DNA of 64,000 nucleotides, taken from Scleroderma bovista (Eukaryota > Basidiomycota > Agaricomycetes > Boletales > Sclerodermataceae). The DNA lies in contig JAYMGJ010000473.1 of NCBI GenBank assembly GCA_037178675.1, positions 186,001-250,000 on the forward strand, written 5' to 3'. Shown here in pieces: positions 34,122 to 46,364 of the stretch. The notes under the pieces are model-generated. The model saw nothing but the letters and a program-made list of their open reading frames with translations, had not been told where the DNA came from and did no database searches. Positions within the stretch are counted from its first letter, which is position 1, and each line of letters opens with the position of its first letter. A program made the position numbers and the translations under genes.

Positions 34122-36222
34122 TGTGAGTCAAAGTGTGTATTTGGGTCGGAGTAATAACCCAAACACAACACCAACAAAGGACTACGAAAAAGTGCGAGTG
34201 GTGGTTTACCTCCGCGGTGTCCAGAGAGGATGTGCTGAGGAGGGGGGAAGGGGATCTACACCAACAGGGTGATTGCAGACGATGATGCAGGATACTCCTG
34301 GGGTACAGGAGTAATAGAAGACGAAGGGGATAGGGGTCTGGACTCTTCCTAAAGCCTAGGAAGTGTCAAAGCGGGGATTGGGTAGACTGAGACTGAAACA
34401 GCGATACTACACCTAGAGATTGGTGCAGCAAAGGGGCAGGGATGCCTCTGATGTCCAGAGGCGAGGAAGATTGACTGGTATGAAGCCTAGACTCCGCTTG
34501 AGCCTAGTATAAAGAATAGATCTTGAATAACTTGGAAAAACTTGACAATATTGAGCCTTTAGACCTTCACTGAAGCCTACAAGACTCAAAGAGCTGAGGG
34601 GATACTGACTGAGAGAGTCTGAGAGAGGGATAATTTCGTGCAATTGGGTCTTTTTCACTGGGCTGAGCCCAGGGGTTTAAATACATGGGGGGGCACAGCA
34701 TTAAAGTACAAAAAGAGAAGGGAGTAAGCAGAATTTGTCAAGGATTGGTAAGGGATTGGTAAGAGCTTTGTAAGGGGTTTGTAAGCGATCAGTAAGCAAG
34801 GGATAAGCAGGAATGAGTAAGCATAGGAAGCATGAATAAGCTGCTGAGTAAAGGAATGAGTAAGCTGCATGACAAGATTGATTGGTAAGGGAGTGAGTCA
34901 TCAGCTGAGTAATATACCAAAAATGCGAAAGGGATAGAGTAATACTGATGACAAGAGAGCATCAGTAAGCAAGGGATGAGTCACTGCACAGCAGAAGGAG
35001 TCATTGATGCACAGCCTAAGAAGTTTGATGGGGGGCTGTGTACCATCAGGAATTTGATGGGACAACAATGGGGAAGATCTGGGATTAATAGGGGGATTGA
35101 TCCGAGACAAAACAGCCACAAGAAGGGTACCAGGGGTCCAGAGGTCTTTTTGGGGGGTCAGCATACACTAAGGTATAGTGCATGTGTTCTAGCGCCGCTG
35201 AAGCGCAACCATGGGCTCCCTTGATGAGCTCTCTTCTGGGAAAGAACGAGAGAGGGTTCTTCTTCCTAATAGCACTATAAAGTGGGGGGAATAACTGTCA
35301 TGGTGCTGGGGGACGTCGTCTGAAAGTAGGGAAGCGGATAGAGTATTGAATTCGACGCATCCAGGGAAGCGAGACGAACGACAGAGGAAGATGGACATGG
35401 CAAGTATCTGGGAGGAAGGGACCATAGGCTGAGGGCTCAGGGGACACAGAGACGACCAGAGAAGACTTCTCAAGCTTGACAATAGACCTAAGATGACCAA
35501 AGTACGTCCTTGACGCAGGACTGACGAGGAGAACGCGCTGACCGAGAACAAGAGGGACTGAGGGAGCAGGCTGGGAAGATATGTGCCAGGCAGTGCATGG
35601 GAACTCTGGGAGAGGCTGTCCTAAGAGCAGGACATAGTGGAGATCTGCAGCAATAGCGGAGAAATGATCCAGAGAAAATACGGACTCCATAGTGAGCGAT
35701 GAAGCGAACGTCTGGATTGCGGGGGGAATATCTCCGTGGGAAATGAACGGATTTGCGTCGGAACTTGACAGGCAGATAGACCACGTTCTAGGCTCTCTGA
35801 TGGTATAGTCACGTGCCTGATAGCTTCAGAAACGACGGAGCTATTCAAAATATCGGAATGCCGGCACTGGGCACCTAAAAATGACATTTGGGCGCTAAAA
35901 ATCATTTCTTCTCTTTCTCCTTCGTTTCTCCATCAATTCTTCGGCTTCTTTGATCGTTCTGGTATGGGAGTTGGACTGCAGACGTGTGCATTCCTTTCTC
36001 ATACCACAATTGACGTTATTCCTTCAGTTTCTTCTGCTTCTTGGCGGTTCTCGTGCGATAGATGACTGTCTGCATTGGCATTCATCTCTCGCATCAGGAT
36101 AGTCGTCTTGTGTGATAGATGGCTACGATGAGGGTCCGTCGTGCTTATCCTTCGCATAAGGATCATTCGATATAGGCGTTATCTTCCATGTTCACTGTAC
36201 CAAACCTGTTTGGTGTGTGACA
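34122..36222 (+). repeat. Long solo-LTR-like repeat, copy 4 (complete, TSD CCGG)
   Basis: 2101 bp, starts TGTGAGTCAAAGTG and ends CTGTTTGGTGTGTGACA. It is flanked by CCGG on both sides (34118-34121, 36223-36226) and splits a gag frame cleanly. It has internal GTAAG-rich repeats (34730-34900), a conserved TTTAAATACATGGGGGGGC block near 34676, and the antisense ORF. TG..CA ends, a lone copy and a short TSD fit a solo LTR of unusually large size. A non-autonomous DNA element cannot be excluded. Confidence 0.8.
35298..35690 (-). CDS. Antisense ORF inside solo LTR copy 4 (reference copy)
   Basis: 130 codons from MESVFSLDHFSAIAADLHYV to a Pro/Arg-rich end (RRRPPAP). The frame is open upstream of this Met through PFISHGDIPPAIQ in related copies, so the start may be earlier or spliced. 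The composition (Ser/Pro/Leu/Tyr) is not obviously membrane or enzymatic. It runs opposite to the LTR direction. Homologous frames persist in copies 2, 3 and 5, are frameshifted in copy 1 and truncated in copy 6. Function unknown. Confidence 0.4.
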   Translation of the reverse strand: MESVFSLDHFSAIAADLHYVLLLGQPLPEFPCTAWHISSQPAPSVPLVLGQRVLLVSPASRTYFGHLRSIVKLEKSSLVVSVSPEPSAYGPFLPDTCHVHLPLSFVSLPWMRRIQYSIRFPTFRRRPPAP

Positions 36223-36807
36223 CCGGATGACTCTGGAGATGGCGACAATGATGACAATGATAATGATAAGTTTGTCAATGCCATGGAGGAGCTAGACCCA
36301 AGTGTAGCAGTTTTCCACAACCTTGCCCTCACTGTCAATCGTCTCTCCTGCTCCTCCTGCCAGACCAATGACTCCTCTTCCTCCCATGCCAAAGTCCATG
36401 AACCAGACACCTTTGACAGCATGGACCCCAAAAAGCTCAGGACCTTCTTGGTCCAGTGTGAGCTCTGTTTCCAGGATCAAGCCAAGGTGTTCTGCCTCAA
36501 TAGGGAAAAGATAACTTTTGCCCAGTCATATCTAAAAGGGATGACACTAGAATGGTTCAAACCAGACCTGCTGAACTCTGGTGATCCGGCTGACCATCCA
36601 CAGTGGATGGATAGCTGGGTCCACTTCATCACTGAGCTCCAAAGCACTTTTGGTCCTCATGACCCCATCACTGATGACTTGAGCCTCATTTCTGGATGAA
36701 GGATGCTCACCATATTACGTGGTATATAGTAGACTTCAACCAACTTGCCTCCCAGATCCAGGACTATGGAAATGGCACACCCTGCTGCCTGTTCTACTCA
36801 GTCTCCC
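36223..36807 (+). pseudogene. Gypsy-F gag core
   Basis: Reads DDSGDGDNDDNDNDKFVNAM, then VHEPDTFDSMDPKKLRTFLV, QCELCFQDQAKVFCLNREKI, TFAQSYLKGMTLEWFKPDLL and LQSTFGPHDPITDDLS, a typical retrotrans_gag core. A frameshift near 36690 is followed by YIVDFNQLASQIQDYGNG. It ends where gypsy-A-like pol sequence begins (36808). Confidence 0.75.
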
Positions 36808-38686
36808 AGACCACCTTGGCCACACTTGGCTTCAGAAGCACAATCCCGATATAGATTGGGTCACTGGCGAAGTTAATTTAACTCGGTGCCCTCTGGAGTG
36901 CAAGTCACTTTTGGAAACATGCTTCGCTAAGTTATTACAGGAGAACAAGTCTCAGGAAACTTGGGTGCAAGCTTTGAAAGCTCATGAATTGAAGGTCACT
37001 ATTGATGAGTCGACCCTAGAAGAGGCTCAGAAGCAAGTACCTAAAGAGTACTGGGAGTTCCTAGATGTATTTAGTAAAAAGTTGTCGGAGCGCATGCCGC
37101 TCAGAAAACCTTGGGATCATGGAATTGATCTGAAAGAAGACTTCCTGCCCAAAAAGGGAAGACTTATTCTGCTCTCTGTTGATGAGCAAAAAGAAGTTGA
37201 ATCCTTCCTAGATGACCAGCTTGCAAAAGGATATATTTGGCCTTCTATTAGTCAGCAGATGTCACCGGTCTCTTTATCCCGAAAAAGGACGGCAAGAAGC
37301 GCATGGTACAGGATTACCGTTATGTAAACGACTGGACAATCAAAAATAACTATCCGCTACCACTTATCTCTCAGCTTGTTGACAAGCTCAAGGGTTGTAA
37401 ACTCTTCACAAAAATGGACCTTCGGTGGGGCTACAACAATGTGAGGATTCGCAAAGGTGACAAGTGGAAAGCTGCGTTTGTAATGCACAAGGGGGCTTTC
37501 AAGCCGTTAGTTATGTATTTCGGTCTCTGTAATTCACCCGCGACATTCCAGAAGATGATGAACGAAATTTTCCATGATATGTCAGATGTCTGCGTGGTGT
37601 ATATAGACGATCTCATGATATTTATGAATACGGATGATCAGGAAAAGCATGATGGAATCATGCTGGAAGTTTTGAAATGGTTATGTGATAATGATCTTTA
37701 TGTCAAACCTGAGAAGTGTCACTTCAGAGTCACTGAAGTCAACTTCCTCGGTATGATTGTTTCACATGACGGGATCAAGATGGACCCTGAGAAAGTTAAT
37801 GCTATTCTGAAGTGGCCAGAGCCAACAAATGTCAAACAGGTTTGCATGTTCTTAGGCCTTGGCAACTTCTATAGACGCTTCATTAAAGATTATGCGATCA
37901 TGGCTAGACCTATGACAGACCTTACATGTAAAGACACAGTATTTAACTTTGGAGAAAAGGAATGTGCTGCGTTTGAAGCTTTGAAAGCAGCCTTTACTCA
38001 TGCTCTGGTATTACAGTACCCCGATCAGGACCGCGAATTCCGCCTGGAAACAGACACGTCTGAGTTTGCCATCGGGGGAGTGATATCCGTGAAGTGCGAA
38101 GACGGCGAATTCAGACCCATTGCATACATGTCACATTCCATGACACCTCCAGAACGAAACTATCCTATTCACGACAAAGAAATGCTGGCCATTATAAAGG
38201 CAACTGAGGCCTGGCACCATTACCTCAAAGCCACTCCTTATGCTTTCAAGATTTACACGGACCATCATAACTTAACATACTTTACAAAGTCGCAGAACCT
38301 ATCTAAGCACCAAGCGCACTGGCAAATGTGGATGACACGCTTCAACTACTTGTTAATCTATAAGAAAGGAACACAGATGCACGTTGCAGATCCGCTTAGT
38401 AGGTGATCAGACCATTACGTATCTAGTTCTGAAGATAACAAGGACCAGGTCCTGTTAAATCCAGTATCTATTAGTTTGATTGATGTCACTGATCAGACTT
38501 ACGAAGAGCAACAGTTGCTCATTACGAACTTTCACAACACTCCTGTTGCTGGGCACAAAGGAGTAAAAGCCACTTACAACATGCTCAGGAAGCATTACTC
38601 CTGGAAAGGGATGAAGGAGCAGATTCAACCTATGTAAAGCACTGTCAAAAGTGTCAACAGTCCAAGGTATCGAATCAAAAGACTTC
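36808..38686 (+). pseudogene. Gypsy-C pol, 5' portion (protease end, RT, RNase H, integrase start)
   Basis: About 90% or more like gypsy-A by eye from GGCCACACTTGGCTTCAGAA onward. It contains KMDLRWGYNNVRI, VVYIDDLMIF (intact Y-I-D-D, about 37600) and RNase H with YTDHHNLTYF. A stop follows at 38404, then HKGVKATYNMLRKHYSWKG. Frameshifts lie near 37270 and 38628. It has no LTR; its left side is gypsy-F gag. It is broken at 38686 by the 12.5-kb TIR structure and resumes at 51230. Confidence 0.8.
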
Positions 38687-38785
38687 ACATAGTTCAGTCA
38701 AAAACCCTTGCAAAAGTGGGTCATCTGACATGTACATTTGCCTGTAAAGGTGGGACTAGCCAACGCCGGCCAACACTCACAAAAC

Positions 38786-39515
38786 AGGGCCAGGCCAATG
38801 ATTTCTATTGTTGCAAAACTGGTACAGGCCTGAGCGACATTAAGCACTGCAAAACTGGGACAGGCTGATGTTTGATAAACATTGCAGAACTGGGACTGGT
38901 GGGAGCATTGTAAAACTGGTACCAGCCAATGATAGGAAAACATTGTAAAACTGGGTCAGGCCTGTTGAACAAAAAAATTGACAGGTGTTGCAAAGCTGGG
39001 ACTGGCCGATGTTGTATATACATTGCAGAACTGGGTCAGGCCTGTTGAGAAAAAAGTTGACAAGTACTGCAAAACTGGGTCAGGCAGACATTGCAGAATT
39101 GGGTCAGGCCTGTTGAGGAAAAGGTTGTCAAGCATTGCAAAACTGGGACTGGCCAACGTTGTATATACATTGCAGAATTGGGTCAGGCCTGTTGAGGAAA
39201 AAATTGTCAAGCATTGCAAAACTGGGTCAGGCTGACATTGCAGAACTGGGTCAGGCCTGTTGAGGAAAAGGTTGTCAAGCATTGCAAAACTGGGTCAGGC
39301 CTGTTGAGGAAAAAGTTGTCAAGCATTGCAAAACTGGGTCAGGCTGACATTGCAGAACTGGGTCAGGCCTGTTGAGGAAAAAATTGTGAAGCATTGCAAA
39401 CTGGGACTGGCTGATGTTGTATATACATTGCAGAACTGGGTCAGGCCTGTGGAGCAAGTTGTCAACCATTGCAAAACTGGGTCAGACCCAAAATTGATAA
39501 ACATTGCAGAACTAA
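38786..39515. repeat. Subterminal minisatellite, ~20 copies
   Basis: Core ATTGCAAAACTGGGTCAGG repeated in alternating spacings of about 24 and 44 bp (the longer with CCTGTTGAGGAAAAAGTTGT). The motif GGGACTGGCCAACG resembles GGGACTAGCCAACG of the adjacent TIR, so the array probably grew from the element's own subterminal sequence. Confidence 0.85.
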
Positions 39516-42500
39516 ATTACTGTGCTGACTACCAAAAATGTGGACTATTGATTAGACAATATTGTATACTGTTGGTGTGATAGTGTTGATTACCAAAGAT
39601 GTGTAGCTTGGATTATCTAATGTTGTGTACTATTGGTGTGGTAGTGCTGATTACCAAAAATGCGGACTATTGATTAGCCAATGTTGTGTAGCATTGTTGT
39701 TGTTGTAGTGTACTACCAGAAATGTGTAGTATTGATTACCTGATGTTGTGTACTGTTGGTGTGGTAGTGTTGATTACCAAAATGCGGACTATGGATTACC
39801 CAATGTTGTGTAGTGTTGTTGTTGTAGTGTTGATTACCAAAAATGTGTAGCTTGGATTACCTAATGTTGTGTACTGTTGGTGTGGTAGTGCTGATTACCA
39901 AAAATGCGGACTATTAGCCAATATTGTGTAGTGTTGATTACCAAAAATGTGAACTATTGATCAACCAATGTTGTGTAGTGTTGTTGTTGTAGTGTTGATT
40001 ACCAAAAATGTGTAGCTTGGATTACCTAATGTTGTGCACTGTTGGTGTGATAGTGCTGATTACCAAAAATGTGTAGCTTGGATTACCTAATGTTGTGTAC
40101 TGTTGGTGTGGTAGTGCTGATTACCAAAAATGCGGACTATTAGCCAATATTGTGTAATGTTGTTGTTGTAGTGTACTACCAGAAATGTGTAGTATTGATT
40201 ACCTAATGTTGTGTACTATTGATGTGGTAGTGTTGATTACCAAAAATGCGAACTATTGATCAACCAATATTGTGTGGTATTGTTGTAGTGTACTACCAAA
40301 AATGTGTAGTACTGATTACCTAATGTTGTGTAGTGTTGGTGTGGTAGTGTTGATTATTAAAAATGCGGACCATTGATCAGCCAATATTGTGTAGTTTGGA
40401 TTACCTAATGGTGTGTACTGTTGGTGCAGTAGTGCTGATTACCAAAAATGCGGACTATTGATTAGCCAATAGTGTGTTGTTGTGGTAGTATTGATTACCT
40501 AATGTTGTGTACTGTAGGTGTGGTAGTGTTGATTACCAAAAATGCGGACTATTGATTAGTCAATATTGTGTAGTGTTGATTACCAAAAATGTGTAGTTTG
40601 GATTACCTAATGTTGTGTACTGTTGGTGTGATAGTACTGATTATCAAAAATGCGGACTGTTGATTAGTTGTTGTAGTGTACTACCAAAAATGTGTAGTAT
40701 TGATTATCTAATGTTGTGTACTGTTGGTGTAGTAGTGTTGATTATCTAAAATGCGGACTATTGATTAGTTGTGGTAGTGTACTACCAAAAATGTGTAGTA
40801 TTGATTATCTAATGTTGTGTACTGTTGGTGTAGTAGTGTTGATTATCTAAAATGCGGACTATTGATTAGTTGTTGTAGTGTACTACCAACAATGTGTAGT
40901 TTGGATGACCTAATGTTGTGTACTGTTGGTGTGGTAGTGTTGATTATCAAAAATGCGGACTATTGATTAGCCAATATTGTGTAGTGTTGATTACCAAAAA
41001 TGTGTAGCTTGGATTACCTAATGTTGTGTACTGTTGGTGTAGTAGTGCTGATTATCAAAAATGCGGACTATTGATTAGCCAATATTGTGCAGTGTTGTTG
41101 TTGTAGTGTACTACCAAAAATGTGTAGTATTGATTACCTAATGTTAGGTACTCTTGGTGTGGTAGTGCTGATTACCAAAAATGCGGACTATTGATCAACC
41201 AATATTGTGTGGTGTTGTTGTAGTGTACTACCAAAAATGTGTAGTACTGATTACCTAATGTGGTGTAGTGTTGATGTGATAGTGTTCATTACCAAAAATG
41301 CGGACTGTTGATTAGCCATTATTGTGTAGTATTGTTGTGCACTACCCAAAATTTGTAGTGTTGATTACCCAATGTTGTGTAGTGTTGATTACCAAAAGTG
41401 CGGACTTCTGATTAGCCATTATTGTGTAGTGTTGATTATCAAAAATGCGGACCATTGATTAGGAAATGTAGTGTAGTGTTTGTGTATTGGAGTTGATTAC
41501 CAACATTGTGTAGTTTTCATTAACTAAATTCAGTAGTGTCAACACTGATTACATAAGCTCTCCAAGCGCCACTACTCCCAAAACATAACCATATTTGGTC
41601 AATAGTTGACTTCAAATATTCCCACCTTTGTTCTGGTACTTTTCTTCCCCTTCTGTGCTTCATCCCTGGTCCAAATGTACTGTAAAAATGATTCTGTATC
41701 CCATATTACCCTATAGGATCATCATTGGACCCTCATCTAAGTGTGCAAGGGGCTCTGTATCCCCAGAGAGTACTGCAGGGTTAAAAACACCAAACATGTT
41801 CGCATTTTTGATACATTCAACATATCAACTTAAGAAATGCATCCCCATACAGGGGATATATGTACCTACAACATATTTACAGTCCACAGCATGGGATCCA
41901 TCTCCTGGTGCGATGTTTTATGTTTTTCCTTTGCAGACATATCACCATGGCAGGCAATTACTAGGAGGGATGGTGCCCACTGGATGGTCTCCACTGGTAT
42001 TACTATGCTATACGCAAGTCCCAATATAATCTAGTGAGCAGCTGACCGCTCCAAGAGGAGCAGCATAGAAAACAGCACTTTCATAACAATAGGTGCTGTA
42101 TGGTCCTCCAGATCAGGTATGCACAATATGACTATCTCAAAGGCTGGTGGATACCATACAGGAGTGGCTACAATTTACTCAAGTCAATACCGCTTGATGT
42201 GGGGGAGGGAAGGGCACAATAACATACAGAAGGCGTGGGAAAATACCCCACAAAATGCGGAGATATGCAAAAACATGACATATCACACAACACATAACAT
42301 CTACTGACCTAGAAATGCTACCAACAGCCTACTAATATCACATAATGCTTATACTCAGCTGTTCCTGACATGCTTGATACAGAATCATTTTTACAGTACA
42401 TTTGGACCAGGGATGAAGCACAGAAGGGGAAGAAAAGTACCAGAACAAAGGTGGGAATATTTGAAGTCAACTATTGACCAAATATGGTTATGTTTTGGGA

Positions 42501-43857
42501 GTAGTGGCGCTTGGAGAGCTTATGTAATCAGTGTTGACACTACTGAATTTAGTTAATGAAAACTACACAATATTGGTAATCAACTCCAATACACAAACAC
42601 TACACTACATTTCCTAATCAATGGTCCGCATTTTTGATAATCAACACTACACAATAATGGCTAATCAGAAGTCCGCACTTTTGGTAATCAACACTACACA
42701 ACATTGGGTAATCAACACTACAAATTTTGGGTAGTGCACAACAACAATACTACACAATAATGGCTAATCAACAGTCCGCATTTTTGGTAATGAACACTAT
42801 CACATCAACACTACACCACATTAGGTAATCAGTACTACACATTTTTGGTAGTACACTACAACAACACCACACAATATTGGTTGATCAATAGTTCGCATTT
42901 TTGGTAATCAGCACTACCACACCAAGAGTACCTAACATTAGGTAATCAATACTACACATTTTTGGTAGTACACTACAACAACAACACTGCACAATATTGG
43001 CTAACCAATAGTCCGCATTTTTGATAATCATCACTACTACACCAACAGTACACAACATTAGGTAATCCAAGCTACACATCTTTGGTAATCAACACTACAC
43101 AATATTGGCTAATCAATAGTCCGCATTTTTGATAAGCAACACTACCATGCCAACAATACACAACATTAGGTAATCCAAACTACACATTTTTGGTAATCAA
43201 CACTACACAATATTGGCTAATCAATAGTCCGCATTTTTGATAATCAACACTACCACACCAACAGTACACAACATTAGGTCATCCAAACTACACATTTTTG
43301 GTAGTACACTACAACAACTAATCAATAGTCCGCATTTTAGATAATCAACACTACTACACCAACAGTACACAACATTAGATAATCAATACTACACATTTTT
43401 GGTAGTACACTACCACAACTAATCAATAGTCCGCATTTTAGATAATCAACACTACTACACCAACAGTACACAACATTAGATAATCAATACTACACATTTT
43501 TGGTAGTACACTACAACAACTAATCAACAGTCCGCATTTTTGATAATCAGTACTATCACACCAACAGTACACAACATTAGGTAATCCAAACTACACATTT
43601 TTGGTAATCAACACTACACAATATTGACTAATCAATAGTCCGCATTTTTGGTAATCAACACTACCACACCTACAGTACACAACATTAGGTAATCAATACT
43701 ACCACAACAACACACTATTGGCTAATCAATAGTCCGCATTTTTGGTAATCAGCACTACTGCACCAACAGTACACACCATTAGGTAATCCAAACTACACAA
43801 TATTGGCTGATCAATGGTCCGCATTTTTAATAATCAACACTACCACACCAACACTAC
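39516..43857. repeat. Foldback element Z, copy 1 (mirror-image minisatellite arms)
   Basis: Left arm (to 41699) of TGATTACCAAAAATGCGGAC / GTGTAGTTTGGATTACCTAA units; right arm 42374-43857 is its reverse complement. The innermost ~260 bp match nearly perfectly (41437-41699 against 42374-42640). The order of unit variants is mirrored out to about 40331/43857. The loop 41700-42373 holds the core AACATACAGAAGGCGTGGG. The right arm stops where the gypsy-B LTR begins. No coding capacity. Confidence 0.85.
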
Positions 43858-44228
43858 TGAGATGACCCTAGGCAGAACACCTAAGACCCAACTACACACA
43901 AGACTCTGAGGAGGAATAGGATGCGAGTATCTAGAGCAATAACCCAAGATGAGCTCGAATGGAGAGCCTCTGGGTGCTGGATTGCACTGTATATATACTA
44001 CTCTACACGAGGGCTACGCAAGGCTATCCATGAGGCTATGTACTGTGCTAAGCTATGCTAAGTGACGTCATAGTGGAGCTAAGGCTATGCGGGATGACAT
44101 CAAGGGAAGCAGCGTGTACAGCGTGAGGCGCAGGTCTAGACTAGGTAGATAAGATACGGCTGTACACTAAGATAAGATAAACGCTATCTAACCACAGATT
44201 AGATAAGACAAAAAGCTGGTCCGTTACA
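43858..44228 (-). repeat. Gypsy-B 3' LTR
   Basis: 371 bp, TGTAACGGACCAGC...GGTCATCTCA reading on the minus strand, preceded by the polypurine tract (44229-44241). It keeps the TATATATA and ATTCGAGCTCA signals. Confidence 0.9.
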
Positions 44229-44239
44229 CCACTCCCCCC

Positions 44240-46280
44240 TCAGGTGCAGGATTCCAGACTGCAGAACTGAGTGTTGCAAACCGTCAGGTTTTCGGGGATA
44301 TGACTAAATAACGAGTCAAAGTCCGCTTGGGTCATACAAAGTTTACGAGGAGTAGAGGGGTTTTCTCGATAAAAGTGCTCGACTACCAGAGGGGAATTCT
44401 TCAAGTTTGATGCGGGTTCCCAGGTCCTCTCATGTTCTTCGTATCCTTTCCAGTGTACCAAGTACTGGAGCTGCCTTTTATAAATACGAGAAGCTACTAT
44501 ATAGTCCACTTCGTATCCTTCATCGTGTTCTTCAGACACATGCACCGGGCCGGGCTGAGATACAGGCTGTCCTGGAAGAGGACCTAAATAAGGCTTTACA
44601 CGCGACACATTCACAACCGGGTGAATCTGAAGAGTTTTCAGGAGCTTAAGCTCGACCGCATTCGGGGTTACGCGAGTGACCTCATAGGGGCCAATCCACT
44701 TCTCAGTAAGCTTTTTAGAAGCGTGATTCAGCATATGAAGATTGTCCATAGAGAGCCAGACTTGCTGACCCACAACATAGTCCGGGGCAGGATTTCTATG
44801 CTTATCTGCCTGAAGCTTCATATTTTGTTTAGCCTTCTCAGAAGACTCAACAACTTTGTTAAATATAGAGGCGAAGTCCTTAGCCGCTGGGGCTACTGTA
44901 TCCACAGGCTCTACACCCATCCGAGGGGAATAACTCCGGGTAATTCCAAACGGTGAATCAGTAGTAACATCCGAGACCGTGTTGTTCCAGACGAACTGGG
45001 CAATTTTGATCCACTTAGCCCATTCATTCTGCCGATCATTTACGTAGGTTCGGAGATACTGATTAATTTCGCGGTTCAACCGCTCCGTTTGCCCATCGGT
45101 TTGAGGATGAAACACCATAGACATCTTCCTTTTAACGCCTAAGAGTCTATACAACTCCCCCAGGAAGTTGCTTGCGAAGACCGATCCATGGTCAGACACT
45201 ACTGACGATGGGAGTCCATGCTGACACCAGACGTGGTCTCTAAATAACTCAGCGGTCGATAATGCGGTTTCCTCTTTTGTACAAGGCACAAACACAACCT
45301 CCTTTGAGAACTGATCGACAACCACTAATATATAATTATACCCGAGGGATTCCGGCATCTCGGTAAAGTCCATAGTGACGTCAAGCCACGGGCCACTAGG
45401 GGTAGGGAGAGGAATGAGACTTCCAGAAGTCTTCTGATTCGAAACCTTTGACTGCTGACACTTTTGACAGTGCTTTACATAGGTTTGAATCTGCTCTTTC
45501 ATCCCTTTCCAAGAATAGTGCTTCCGGAGCGCATTATAAGTAGCTTTTACTCCTTTATGCCCAGCAACAGGAGTGTCATGAAAGTCCGTGATGAGCGACT
45601 GTCGCTCTTCATAAGTTTGATCAGTGACGTTGATCAACCTAATAGATACTGGATTTAACAGGACCTGGTCCTTGTTATCCTCGGAACTAGACACATAATG
45701 GTCCGACCGCCTACTAAGTGGATCTGCAACGTGCATCTGGGTTCCCTTCTTATAAATTAAGGAGTAATTAAAGCGTGTCATCCACATTTGCCAGCACGCT
45801 TGGTGCTTAGACAGATTCTGTGACTTCGTAAAATACGTTAAGTTCTGATGGTCCATATATATCTCAAAAGCATAAGGAGTGGCTTCGAGATAATGGCACC
45901 AGGCCTCTGTTGCTTTTATAATGGCCAGCATTTCTTTGTCGTGAATAGGATAATTTCGTTCGGGAGGCGTCATCGAGTGTGACATGTACGCAACGGGTCT
46001 GAATTCGCCATCTTCGTACTTCACAGATATCACTCCCCCGACGGCGAACTCAGACGCGTCTGTTTCCAGGCAGAATTCGCAGTCCTGGTCGGGGTACTGT
46101 AATACCGGAGCACGAGTAAACACAGCCTTCAGGGCTTCGAACGCAGCGCGTTCCCTTCCTCCGAAGTTAAATACCGTATCCTTACACGTAAGGTCCGTCA
46201 TGGGCCGAGCCATGATTGCATAATCCTTAATAAAGCATCTATAGAAATTACTGAGACCTAAGAACGCGCGAACTTGCTTA
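44240..46280 (-). pseudogene. pol: Gypsy-B pol, 3' portion: RNase H, integrase, chromodomain
   Basis: One uninterrupted frame of about 680 codons from the transposon junction: VRAFLGLSNFYRCFIKDYAI; RNase H with LETDASEFAVGGV, IHDKEMLAI and YMDHQNLTYF; zinc domain HKGVKATYNALRKHYSWKGM with CQKCQQSK; integrase with DVTMDFTEMP, VSDHGSVFAS and HPQTDGQTERLNREI; and chromodomain YLVHWKGYEEHERTWEP. All D,D,E residues are visible. It ends in a stop at 44240. The polyprotein is cut only by the transposon, so this copy is the best template for the family. Confidence 0.88.
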
Positions 46281-46349
46281 CAGCTGTTTTCGGAAAGGTT
46301 GGCAGTCGTGTCGTGATTTTTTTGTTTACACATTGTTTGTACTCAGTAG
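46281..46349 (+). repeat. Left TIR of the Tc1/mariner
   Basis: 69 bp, identical as a reverse complement to 49180-49248. Confidence 0.93.
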
Positions 46350-46364
46350 AAATTCGTACTGTGA

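Noticed and set aside
39500..43860. CRISPR-like regular array
   Set aside because: Units vary in length and sequence, have no unique spacers, are mirrored in the other arm, and the genome is eukaryotic.
44240..46333. A 697-residue protein starting MCKQKNHDTTANL
   Set aside because: The first ~20 codons are read from the Tc1/mariner TIR; only the remainder is gypsy pol.
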